Assembly (NCBI RefSeq): GCF_040448675.1
Contig: NZ_CP159289.1
Coordinates: 6,059,001 to 6,123,000 of the forward strand
From: Dyadobacter sp. 676
GTDB taxonomy: Bacteria; Bacteroidota; Bacteroidia; Cytophagales; Spirosomataceae
Reading direction: 5' to 3'
DNA length: 64,000 nucleotides
Part shown: in pieces, positions 26,775 through 36,704 of the stretch
How the letters are laid out: each line of letters begins with the position of its first letter
How positions within the stretch are numbered: the first letter of the stretch is position 1
The notes under the pieces: model-generated
What the model saw: only the letters and a program-made list of their open reading frames with translations
Database searches by the model: none
Told to the model about the DNA's origin: nothing
Position numbers and translations under genes: made by a program

Positions 26775-26933
26775 ACGAATAGTGCTGGCTAGAATTGTTT
26801 GTGCCGCAAGTATACTGAAATCTTAAATAATTCTACTGTTTGTAGTATTTATTTTTATAAAAATACTACAAATGTTGCGCTTGATCGGGAAGCTGATTAT
26901 TGGCAATATTGTAACCGTATCCCTCTCTATCAC

Positions 26934-29900
26934 ATGTTCAGACTTTTATTGGCCCTGCTTCTTTCCTGGATTCCTTCTTTCGGCTTCTCCCAAAGCCCGT
27001 CCGTCCGTATTGTAAAGGTTAATGCGGAGAACTATTGCACCGGCACCGACCTGGCGATCGACGTGACCATTTCGGGCACGTTTCCGCCAGATAACAAGTT
27101 TTCGGTTGTCGTCCACCGCGATTGGGACAGTTCGGCGGAAGTGTGGACGTATCCTGCCGAATTGACCGGAAACCGGATTGTAGCCAACCTGAAAGACCCG
27201 GGCCTTGCCAAATATGAGCGGGTGGTTTTGAAACTGGTATCATCCAATCCCAAGACGGAAACGGAGAACGTGCCGTTCAGGGTGACTTCAAAAAGCCGGT
27301 TACAGTTTGCGACAAAGGCAGGGTTGGCCGCTGATACCGTCAATTCCGTGGATCCCGTCGAGCTCGCGCTGACGGTTTCGCCGCCGAGCTCCGGGCAGGT
27401 GACTCTCAACACCGGTGAAAAATTCGAGTTGATCAACCCCATTTACGGCGGAGAATCCTACACGACGAACATACGGTTGCCCGTGGCCAAAGAGGGGACC
27501 TATTCGGTAAAAGAAGCGGTTAATATATGCGGTGCCATGCAAGTGAGCGGCGAGGTGGCTGTTAAACTAAATGCCATCGACTTTTTCCCGACTTCCGTAT
27601 ATCCGCATACTGTTTGTGAGGGAGGCGAGTTCAAAGTGGTTTTTGGCACAAACGGGCAGGAATTTGCGGCTGGAACGCAATTTCGGATACGTTTGTACCG
27701 GGGCGACGAATACATTGCCAGGCCGGAGTTCGCCGACGTGCCGGCGGAGCTCACCGGGAAAAACGAACTGACGGCCCGTTTTCCGGAGCATTTCAAAGTG
27801 CAGAATTTTTCGGAACAGTTCCGTATCGGGATCTTGGCGGCGAACCCCGCGTCCGTTTCCCGGAACGATGCGCTGAAGATATGGGTAAGTCCGAAACCAG
27901 GTTTTGCATTGACAACCCGGAATCCTGCGGTAGCAGTAGGTGAGCCGGTGCAGATTGACGTGGCCTTTACGGGAATGTATTCCTACACGCTTACTTTTAC
28001 GAACGGACTGAAAATTACTTCTTCAACTTCGTCTATCCACGCGCGAGTACCCGATACCAGGTCAAAACATTTGAATCGGGCTGCGGAGTCATCGAAAACC
28101 CGGCGCATCAGCCGTTGAATGTAACCGTAAAACAGAGCCTCTTTCTCGGACCTCTTTACCCGGCGACCCAAAAGCCGTTTTGTGCCGGGCAGACTATCCG
28201 GCTTCCGTTTATAGCCAACGGGGTGACACCTCAGACCACCTACACCGTTGAAGCGTTTACCGCCGACAACCAGAAATACATTTTCCAGGCGCATGCGGTA
28301 GGCGACAGTATCGATATCAGCATTCTCCGTGACGGCAGCCGCGATCCGAAAAGGAATTACGGAATGATTACCAGCTTCCGCCTCGTTTCAACGAACCCGG
28401 TCATGCGGTCGCCGAATACCTATTTCAGGGTGCAGGACGAACCATTTATGGTGTGGGCGGAGAATTCTGCCAGAAGTGTTCCCTTTCCGTCGGCGATCCG
28501 GATGGACTACCTGTTGCAGGGAGGCGGGCCCTACGAACTGGAGTTTATAAATGGTTCGCGTTGGAAAGGAGATTATCCGAATTTCTGGCACTACCAGTTT
28601 ATCAAAAAGGATACGATATTCAAAGCGGCGGCATTGTCCAATTACTGCTTCCGTACGACAGACCTGCCAGCCTTTCCCTTAAAAGTCGAAAAACCTGCGG
28701 ACCAGACCCCCAGTGTTTTTCTGGCGTTCGACAGCGGGGACTACTGCATGGGCGATAGCCTGGAAGTAGAAGCTTTTTTCAATGGCAAATTCGATGCGGG
28801 AAATGTGTTTACCCTGGCTTACGCCAAAGACGTCCTAACCATTTTTGCCACCGTCGAGTCCCTTGATTTGGAACAAAGGATTCCTTTCTATTCTTACCAG
28901 GTGCCGGAAATGACTTTGTTTGGTAGCAATACCATTTGGCCAGGGCAGGCGGTAAAATTGTTTGTCCGTGCCAATAACACCTTTACCCCGAATACCGCAT
29001 TCGAACTATCGGACGGCTCGGCGTATGTCTTCGCAAGTCCTTCGGAAGGGGCGATTATGGAAATCGAAAAGAAACCGGCAGCGACGACCACCTATACGTT
29101 GAAAGCACCGCAAAGCGCATGTGGGACCGGCAAAGTGACCGGTTCGGCCACGATCACGGTAGAGCCGCGAAAAGAAAAATCGCTGACGATCTGGTCGGTG
29201 GAGACAGCCGGTAAACAGACGACCTGTAATTCCGACACGGTCACCGTGAACTTCACCCGCGACGGCGACCCTACCGGCACATTATATACCGTATGGTTAT
29301 CTGATTCGCTGGGAGAGAATTTCAAAGCGCTTACTACGCTCAACGGCTTCCCGCCGGTACGCGCGGTTGTCCCTGCGGATACAAAGGCCGGGACATCATA
29401 CCGCATCCGGATGACATCCGATGATCCCGCGTTGCAAACAGCGACGATGGAAAAGCTGTTTGGAATAGGAGAGTACGCCACTGCCCGGGTAGTGACCCCC
29501 CGAGATCTTCTATAAACCCGGGGAGAACGCCTATCTGGTAGTGAAGCTGGAAGGATCATCCCCATTCAATTACCGCTACGGCGCAGGTAACGAAAGTTTC
29601 CAGCGTTATCCGGGCAAAAGCATCGACTCGCTGCTGATACGCCCCGTCAGCGACGTCGCCGAGTACAAATTGCTGGAAGTAAGGAATAGCTGCGGGACGG
29701 GAAAGCTGCAAGAGCCTTCGACATTCCGCATCGAGCTTATTACAGCTACCGATCCACTGCCGGCTGAGGAGCAGGTTGTTTTTGGGCCAAACCCGACCAA
29801 CGGCATGGTGGAGCTGCGGTTTCAGAGCCCGTCGGACCGGCAACTTACGGTATACAATGCAAGTGGTGTCGCGCTCTGGAACGTCCGTACACGCTCGGAC

Positions 29901-29999
29901 CGTGCCTCGATCCGGCTGACAGAACAGCCGGCCGGTATTTACCTGCTCGAAATCAAAGGCAAAAAAGGAACGGCCTCTTACCGTATCTTAAAAAACTAA
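26934..29999 (+). pseudogene. Modular T9SS surface protein A, two frameshifts
   Basis: About 1021 residues if repaired. Signal peptide MFRLLLALLLSWIPSFGFSQ; then alternating Ig-like modules of two kinds. Type 1 (about 90 residues) opens with a Cys-Gly-like motif (YCTGTDLAIDVTISGTF, VCEGGEFKVVF, FCAGQTIRLPF, YCMGDSLEVEAFF, TCNSDTVTVNF) and closes with a SSNP/STNP/TSDDP strand. Type 2 carries a CG pair (NICGAMQVSGEVAV, SACGTGKVTGSATITV, NSCGTGKLQEP). The C-terminal type IX sorting domain (VVFGPNPTNGMVELRF...) ends at 29999. Frame is lost at an A4 run near 28011-28014 (A5 restores LKNYFFNFVYPRAS) and at the C6 run 29496-29501 (C5 restores VVTPEIFYKPGEN). ATG 26934 begins the signal peptide. Probable cell-surface adhesin; paralogue follows. 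Confidence 0.85.
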
Positions 30000-30021
30000 C
30001 CCCTGAACCATTTACCGGCAA

Positions 30022-31929
30022 ATGTCTATGTTTTCCAGAACCCTGCTTTTATTGATATCGGTGCTTTTTTGCCAAAAAATTTACGCCCAGACTTCCGATC
30101 GGGGCATTTACATTCAGTTGGGTAGCAACGAACGGCTTTGCAGTTTCCGGGAAATGTCCATTCCCGCCATATTTACCGGGACATTCAATGCCGATAACCG
30201 GCTTTTTGTCGAATTCACCGAATCCTGGACAAACAAGGTGATTGCCCGGTTTCCCGCTACGTACAGCGGAGGTCGGGTGCAGGCTGTGATCAACGCCGAC
30301 ACTTTGGCAGGTGAGAACCATCCTGTGGTGCGGGTGGTCTCGACAAACCCGGCGGTAACGAGCAATCAGGTTCAGTTCCAGGGTTTTCTTTCCCGTGGTT
30401 CCGTAAAATTCTCCGCTCCGCTTACCGCTAGCGATACCGTGAATGCCGGTGCCGGAATATCTGTTTTGGTTGCCAATACAGCCAATAACCCTGTATTACT
30501 CACGCTGAACAACAATGCGCAGCTTGAAGCGGGCCCCGGAACTGCCACGGTCAATGTCCCGGTAATGAGTTCCGGTGAGCTTTTCATCGTCAGTGCGGTT
30601 AATAGCTGTGGTGTACCGGTGCCTTTTTCGGGCAGCCGGGTATTCAAAGTGAACCCGCTGACGATCGTTTCGTTCAAATTCCTGGACGCGGCACTTTGTG
30701 GAGGCAACCGCGTGCACCTGACCTATGCTGTCACAGGAGGCACGGTTCCCGCCTCGGCCAGATACAGGCTGCGGTTTCAACAAACCTATTTCGAACCCGA
30801 ACTGCGGACGCGCACGTTCGAGGTGCCGGCGGTTGTAGAGTCGGCCCCTGGCGGCTTACCGCGACGGGTTTCGGTGAGGAGATCGTGGAATCGGGCAGTT
30901 TTACCGCGATATATGCTCCGACGAAAGATACCGTTTTTCAGGTCGCTTCCGTCAGCAACCGGTGTGGTTACGGCGAGGCTTCCGGAAGTCTGGCACTTAA
31001 AGTAAAACCCCTCGTTAGCAAGCTGGATGCGGAGGCGGCACCCGCGTGTGCAGGCGATAAGTTAAATGTAACCTATGAGATGCTGGGAGAAATTCCGGCC
31101 GGGCAGGACCTGCTGTTTGAACTGGTGCAGGTCAACGGGAAAAAATCACAACTCGCCGCTACCCGTGTAAAAGCGGGCCGGATCGCGTTATCGATACCGG
31201 CCGACTGGCCGCTGGGTATGAACTCGCTGGTATGCAGAATAGGGGGAACATCGGTTTCGTCCAGTCAGCCGGTTCAAATTGTCAGGGCTTTCGCTATCGA
31301 ACTGGCAGGTAATGCCACGATTAACGCCGGCGACCAGGTAGCTATCGAAGTTATCCCAAAAGGCGAGGGGAACCTGCCTGTCACTTTTAACCTTTCCGAC
31401 GGCGGTAAGAGAGAAATCCAGCACTTCCAGATGCAGTCGTATCCGTTTGTGGTGAAACCCACGGCTACGACGACCTACCGCATTGTAAGTGCGTCCAGCG
31501 CATGTGGGGCAGTCGCTTTCTCCGGCAGCGCTACCATTACCGTGAATGCGCCGGCCGCCCGGACTGTTAAAATTACGTCTGTATCGGGCCGGGGGCAGGG
31601 GAGTTTGTGTGAGGAAGATTCCCTCATCGTGCATTTTACTGTCACCGGCAGTTTTTCCAGCGGTAACCGCTTTGGGATACAACTTATCGACGGGAATGGC
31701 AAACTGATGAAGGAGCTGGTGCCGGAGGGACAGGTGTCGCCATTGAAAACGCTCCTTCCGCCGGGTACGGACCCTGCGTCTCTACGATTCAAACGGCACA
31801 CTGATGCTGCGGCAAAAAACCAATTCGGCCGATGAAACAGTGGACATGACTCCCCTGCAACCCGGCATGTATATCCTGCATGTAGAGTCGGCGCGGGGCG
31901 TGCGGGCATTGAAGATATGGCGCGAATGA
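30022..31929 (+). pseudogene. Modular T9SS surface protein B, frameshift and apparent internal deletion
   Basis: Tandem paralogue of protein A, 22 bp downstream, about 635 residues as present. Signal peptide (MSMFSRTLLLLISVLFCQKIYAQ region), then the same alternating modules: LCSFREMSIPAIFTGTF, LCGGNRVHLTYAVTGGTV, ACAGDKLNVTYEMLGE, LCEEDSLIVHFTVTGSF, interleaved with CG modules (NSCGVPVPFSG, NRCGYGEASGS, SACGAVAFSGS). Frame is lost near 30850 where one G is missing (TCGGCCCC), restoring ESGPWRLTATGFGEE. Near 31780-31790 a type 1 module stops in mid-strand and the text jumps, in another frame, into the second half of a sorting domain (LRLYDSNGTLMLRQ ... GMYILHVESARGV) ending at 31929; about 110 residues present in protein A are missing. 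ATG 30022 is followed by a second possible ATG at 30028. Confidence 0.8.
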
Positions 31930-32129
31930 CCGTGCGATTTTTTCCCATTGCGGCGGCCGGGTGAGGGGTAATTGGGGCAATGCGCCCGGCATGCACCGCC
32001 AACTTTCGTCGCGAATGGCCCGCCCGCTTTTTAAAAATGCATGGAATAACTTTTGTATTTCAGCCACAGCAGTGTTAACGGCGGATCGAAGGCCATGAGA
32101 GGTCCGGGATGCTATGAATTAGTCGAAAA

Positions 32130-32534
32130 ATGAAGACACCTGGTAATATTTCTATTCTTTTGGTCGACGATGACATCGATGACCAGGAGATTTTCCTTCT
32201 CACCATGCAGAACAGCGGCAACGACGTGGAATGCGAATTTGCCTGCGACGGCATCCAGGCATTACAGAAACTGAGCGAAACTGCATATGAGCCGCACCTG
32301 ATCTTTATCGATATAAATATGCCTAAAATGAATGGTATCGAACTCCTGGCTGAATTGAAGCAGAATCCTCGCCTGCGACAGACGCCGATCTATATGTATT
32401 CGACTTCCGATCAGAAAGAGATTGTCACGAGGTGCATGGAGCTGGGCGCGTCGGGTTTTATGAAGAAAAGCCCCGATATCGAGGAGCTGCGGAGGGAATT
32501 TACCCAGGTAATAGACAATCGTGGCGCTTTATGA
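32130..32534 (+). CDS. Single-domain response regulator (CheY-like)
   Basis: Receiver-only protein of 134 residues. VDDDIDDQEIF carries the acidic pair, phospho-acceptor Asp 61 lies in FIDINMPKMNG, Thr/Ser in YMYSTSDQ, and Lys in GFMKKSPD. No output domain, so it signals by protein contact or as a phosphate relay. Its stop overlaps the start of the next gene (ATGA, 32531-32534), meaning translational coupling to the double histidine kinase. The DDDIDD type is common as partner of large PAS/GAF kinases in Bacteroidota. Confidence 0.95.
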   Translation: MKTPGNISILLVDDDIDDQEIFLLTMQNSGNDVECEFACDGIQALQKLSETAYEPHLIFIDINMPKMNGIELLAELKQNPRLRQTPIYMYSTSDQKEIVTRCMELGASGFMKKSPDIEELRREFTQVIDNRGAL

Positions 32535-35500
32535 CCGACCCTGTGCAACATACCACGCTGGAATTTCTGGCAGGTGGGGGCGAAATGGGGCGGAGGATAC
32601 GGGAATTCGATTGGGCGGCAGCCGGGCTGGGCGATCCGCAGATGTGGCCGCAAAGCCTGAAAACCTGTATCCGGATCATGCTCAGCTCCAAACAGCCGAT
32701 CTGGATCGGATGGGGACCCGGTCTTTTGAAGTTTTACAATGATGCCTACATCGATATAGTGCGCGGCAAGCACCCGCAGGCGCTGGGCCAGCCGGCGTCG
32801 GTTGTCTGGAAGGATATCTGGAAGGACATCGAACCGATGCTTTCCAGGGCTATGCAGCGCGACGAAGGTACCTATGTCGAGTCACGCCTGCTGATCATGG
32901 AGCGAAGCGGTTTTCCCGAAGAAACCTATTATACTTTTTCCTACACGCCGGTACTCGGCGACGATGGCCGGCCTGCGGGGATGATTTGCTACAACACGGC
33001 CGATACCGAACGTATTCTCAGCGAACGGGCGCTCAAAACAATGCAACAGCTCGATTCGCTGGGTGAAAAAAAGCGGGAGGACGAGGTTTTTGCGCAAGTT
33101 GGAAGGGCTTTGTCGGCTAACCCGCTCGACTTTCCCTTTGCAGTCCTTTACAAGATTTCGGAGGACGGGGAACAGGCCGGGATGGTCGCCACGTCCGGCG
33201 TGGACGCTGCCGACGCGCGCCTAGACGCGCATATCAGGCTGTCGGAACCGGGCGTGCGTTATGCGCAGCTGGTATCCGCGGTTCACCAGAACCGGATGAA
33301 GGAGGCCATCAACCGCGGACATTGGAAACATCTGGCCAAAGGCGGATGGGACGTGGCGCCTAAATATGTGGTATACCTGCCCATTCAGTCGGCCACCAGG
33401 AAACACCCTCTCGCATTGCTGGCCGTAGGATTGAATCCCTACCGGAAGTTCGATGAAGTTTACCGTAATTTTCTTCAGCAGATCGCCGACCGCATTGCGC
33501 TGGGCCTTGGAAATGTAATGGCCTATGAGGAAGAGCAGCGGCGGTTGCGTATGCTGGAAGAGCTCGATAAAGCGAAAACGTTGTTTTTTACCAATATCAG
33601 CCATGAGTTCCGGACGCCGCTGATGCTGATGCTCGGCCCGCTGGAAGAACTGTTGAACTACGAGTCTCCGCGGTGGTCGGAAGCGGAAAAAGCCAAAGTG
33701 GACGTAGCGCACCGCAATGCATTACGGCTGCTCAAACTGGTGAACACATTACTGGATTTCAGCAGAATGGAGGGTGGCCGCAGCGAAGCGCGGTTTATGC
33801 TGACCGAACTGGCATCCTACACCCGGAACCTGGCTTCCAACTTCCGTCCGGTGATCGAAAAGGCGGGGATGGAATTCGAAGTAAAAACAAACGGGGATAT
33901 ATGCAATGCCTACGTCGACCGGCAGATGTGGGAAAAGGTGGTATTCAACCTGCTTTCCAATGCATTTAAATATACGCTTCAAGGAAAGATCTCCCTGGAA
34001 ATCGGTGTGAAGGACGGGCATATCCGGCTGTCGGTGACCGACACGGGTGTGGGCATTCCCGCGCACGAACTCCCGCACATGTTCGAGCGCTTCCACCGGG
34101 TGCAGAATGCCGGCGGCCGCACCTATGAAGGGACGGGTATCGGGCTATCGCTGATCAGGGAACTGGTGACCTTGCACGGAGGGACAATCGGCGTGGAGAG
34201 TACCGAGGGCGTGGGGAGCCGCTTTACCGTCATGATTCCCCAGGGACGGGCACACCTCGACGCCGGACAGGTGTACGACGAAACTGCCGATGCTGGCGGG
34301 ATGAGCCTGGATTTTTATGTGCAGGAAGCGGAAACGCTGCTGGACTCCCGGGATCGGGTCGAGTCGGTGCCGAACGGCCACAGCGGAAGCGGGGATTGTG
34401 TGCTGATTGCCGACGACAATGCCGATATGCGGCAACACATCCGATCGCTGCTGGGCAATGCGTATCATACCCTTACCGCCTCCAACGGCGCGGAAGCGCT
34501 ACGGATGATCCGAAAGTACCGGCCGGCGTTGGTACTGAGCGATGTCATGATGCCTGAAATGGATGGTATTTCCCTGCTGAAAGCCGTAAAAACAGACCCG
34601 GAAATTTCACACACGCCCGTTATCCTGATCACGGCACGGGCGGGCGAGGAGTCGCGGATCGAAGGGATCGAGATCGGGGCGGACGACTACATCGTCAAGC
34701 CGTTCTCCGGTAAAGAGCTGATCGTACGGGCGCAGGCGCAGATCAGGATAGCGAATGCGCGCAACAAAATCGAAGCAAGCGAAAGGCAGTTCAGAATCCT
34801 CACCGAGACATTGCCCCAGCTGATCTGGATGACCGACGAAAACGGCAAACAGCTTTTCGTGTCGCGCCGCTGGATCGAGTACACGGGTATTTTACCCGAC
34901 GGCGAGCGCTCCTGGCAGCAAATTGTGCATCCGGACGACCTCGAAAGCATCAATAAAAGCTGGGCCGACGCGCTGCGTACCGGCGAACGCCATCGCACGG
35001 AGGTACGGTTCAGAAGCAAAACCGGCGACTATCGCTGGTTTGCCGGTGTCGGCGAGCCGATCCGCGACGAATCCGGCAAAATCGTCAACTGGATCGGGGC
35101 ATTTTCGGATATTCACGATCAGCGCGTTTTCACCGAAGAGCTTGAAAAAAAGGTGGAACAGCGGACGCAGGACCTTGTGCATGCCAACAAAGAGCTCGAA
35201 TCGTTCAGCTATGTGGCGAGCCACGACCTCCAGGAACCGCTGCGGAAGATACAGACGTTCATTCACCTCATCGAACGCAATGATTTCAATAGCGATCTGT
35301 CCAAAGGTTATTTCCAAAAAATATACCTTTCGGCACAGCGGATGGGTGAACTCATCCAGTCGGTGTTGTCGTACAGCCGGCTTTCGGGAAACGGAGAGGC
35401 ATTGCAGCGCGTGGATCTGAAAAAGGTCATCGACGACATCGCCGTCGATTTTGAACTGACGATCCAGGAGAAACAGGCCATACTTACGCACGCGAACCTG

Positions 35501-35884
35501 CCGGTAGTGAATGCGTATGCGCTGCAAATGAACCAGTTGTTTTCGAACCTGATCGGTAACTCGCTTAAATTCACAACCGAAAGGCCCGAGATCAGGGTTA
35601 CGGGCAGTATCGAAAGCGGTCGCGACATACCGGCGGCGCCAGCCGAACTGGCCGCCCGGAATTACCATCACATCCGGGTGCAGGACAACGGCATCGGTTT
35701 CGAGCCGGAGTTCAGCCAAAAGATATTCACGCTTTTCCAGCGGTTACACCGTAAACATGAATACGCGGGAACAGGGATCGGTTTGAGCATCGTGAAGAAA
35801 ATCGTGGAGCAACATGAAGGATTCGTTTCCGCCGAGTCGCATCCCGGTCAGGGCGCGACTTTTCATATCTGGTTGCCCGCGTAA
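32531..35884 (+). CDS. Hybrid histidine kinase with two kinase modules (PAS-GAF-HK-REC-PAS-HK)
   Basis: Soluble signalling protein of 1117 residues with no membrane helix. In order: PAS-like domain at about 20-165 (WIGWGPGLLKFYNDAY), GAF-like region at about 185-330, kinase 1 with FFTNISHEFRTPL (phospho-His 358) and ATPase motifs NLLSNAFKYT and GTGIGLSLIREL, receiver with DVMMPEMDG (Asp 671), PAS domain at about 755-865 (WRQIVHPDD-like WQQIVHPDDLE and GAFSDIHDQR), coiled-coil linker, and kinase 2 with SYVASHDLQEPLRKI (phospho-His 898), NLIGNSLKFT and GTGIGLSIVKKIV. Kinase 2 is of the bacteriophytochrome class. ATG 32531 overlaps the preceding response regulator by 4 bp, so the pair is made together. 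A stand-alone phosphorelay is implied; the input is unknown. Confidence 0.93.
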   Translation: MTDPVQHTTLEFLAGGGEMGRRIREFDWAAAGLGDPQMWPQSLKTCIRIMLSSKQPIWIGWGPGLLKFYNDAYIDIVRGKHPQALGQPASVVWKDIWKDIEPMLSRAMQRDEGTYVESRLLIMERSGFPEETYYTFSYTPVLGDDGRPAGMICYNTADTERILSERALKTMQQLDSLGEKKREDEVFAQVGRALSANPLDFPFAVLYKISEDGEQAGMVATSGVDAADARLDAHIRLSEPGVRYAQLVSAVHQNRMKEAINRGHWKHLAKGGWDVAPKYVVYLPIQSATRKHPLALLAVGLNPYRKFDEVYRNFLQQIADRIALGLGNVMAYEEEQRRLRMLEELDKAKTLFFTNISHEFRTPLMLMLGPLEELLNYESPRWSEAEKAKVDVAHRNALRLLKLVNTLLDFSRMEGGRSEARFMLTELASYTRNLASNFRPVIEKAGMEFEVKTNGDICNAYVDRQMWEKVVFNLLSNAFKYTLQGKISLEIGVKDGHIRLSVTDTGVGIPAHELPHMFERFHRVQNAGGRTYEGTGIGLSLIRELVTLHGGTIGVESTEGVGSRFTVMIPQGRAHLDAGQVYDETADAGGMSLDFYVQEAETLLDSRDRVESVPNGHSGSGDCVLIADDNADMRQHIRSLLGNAYHTLTASNGAEALRMIRKYRPALVLSDVMMPEMDGISLLKAVKTDPEISHTPVILITARAGEESRIEGIEIGADDYIVKPFSGKELIVRAQAQIRIANARNKIEASERQFRILTETLPQLIWMTDENGKQLFVSRRWIEYTGILPDGERSWQQIVHPDDLESINKSWADALRTGERHRTEVRFRSKTGDYRWFAGVGEPIRDESGKIVNWIGAFSDIHDQRVFTEELEKKVEQRTQDLVHANKELESFSYVASHDLQEPLRKIQTFIHLIERNDFNSDLSKGYFQKIYLSAQRMGELIQSVLSYSRLSGNGEALQRVDLKKVIDDIAVDFELTIQEKQAILTHANLPVVNAYALQMNQLFSNLIGNSLKFTTERPEIRVTGSIESGRDIPAAPAELAARNYHHIRVQDNGIGFEPEFSQKIFTLFQRLHRKHEYAGTGIGLSIVKKIVEQHEGFVSAESHPGQGATFHIWLPA

Positions 35885-35994
35885 ACGCTATGTAACCAGC
35901 ATTTTACGCTGATCAGCATGTCGATACCGAACAGGAAAATGCTAATATTCGACGGTAATGTGTGGTAGAATAGTTCTATTTGAACATTTTTTAG

Positions 35995-36002
35995 TACTTT
36001 TG
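35995..36002 (+). promoter_or_regulatory. Probable -7 element (TACTTTTG) of the ECF sigma gene
   Basis: All fixed positions of TAnnTTTG match, 23 bp before the TTG start at 36026. The nearest TTG (35980-35982) is closer than the usual spacing. Confidence 0.4.
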
Positions 36003-36025
36003 GTTAAAGCAAAAAACCTGACTGC

Positions 36026-36619
36026 TTGGCTTCAACACTGACCGATACCGACGATAGAATCCTCTGGCAGCGCTTCCGGCAGGGCGACGAAGAAGCGTTT
36101 ACCTTACTGTATCAGCGGTACGTAAGGGTTCTTTATAGTTATGGGAAAAAGCTGATTCCCGAGGCGGCGGTGGTAGAAGACCTCGTGCAGGATTTATTTA
36201 TCGATCTTTGGCAGAGCCGTACGCGCCTGGCCGACGCCGAATCTCCGCGTTTTTATCTTTTCCGGTCGCTGAGGCGCCGCATTCACCGGGCCGGCAACGG
36301 GCATTTCAACGAGCGCTGGGAGCAAATCGACGAGGATTTCCACCCTGTAACTTTGCCCAAAGAAAGCGAGATCATCGAATCGGAACATTTTCAGAAGCAG
36401 AAAAACGAGCTGGATAGCTGGCTCAAAAGCCTGCCCGGCCGGCAATACGAAGTAATGATGCTCCGCTTCTACCACGATTTCAGCTACTCCCAGATTTCAC
36501 AAATGCTGACGATCAACGAGCAATCGGTCCGAAACCTGGTGCAAAGGGCTGTCTGCAAGCTCCGGCAGCTTACCGTTTCCCTGGTTGTTTCGGGATTATT
36601 GCTATTTCTTCTGAAATAA
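36026..36619 (+). CDS. ECF-type RNA polymerase sigma factor (FecI-like)
   Basis: Sigma factor of 197 residues. Region 2 at about 13-80 (FRQGDEEAFTLLYQRYVRVLY, VEDLVQDLFIDLWQ) and region 4 at about 128-185 (LPGRQYEVMMLRFYHDFSYS, QISQMLTINEQSVRNLVQRA), ending in a hydrophobic tail (LVVSGLLLFLLK). The reading frame has no ATG before the conserved part; the TTG at 36026 is the only sensible start, which would keep expression low. The next gene encodes a FecR anti-sigma factor and the following SusC protein has an STN domain, so this factor most likely responds to ligand binding at the outer membrane and transcribes susC/susD. Confidence 0.92.
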   Translation: MASTLTDTDDRILWQRFRQGDEEAFTLLYQRYVRVLYSYGKKLIPEAAVVEDLVQDLFIDLWQSRTRLADAESPRFYLFRSLRRRIHRAGNGHFNERWEQIDEDFHPVTLPKESEIIESEHFQKQKNELDSWLKSLPGRQYEVMMLRFYHDFSYSQISQMLTINEQSVRNLVQRAVCKLRQLTVSLVVSGLLLFLLK

Positions 36620-36704
36620 TTCGCAAAAGGTGAGTTAAACCACCCGTATTCGTGCTCTTTCCTATTGAGCACCGTTTCTAATTTTTCATCAAATAATCAT
36701 ACTG

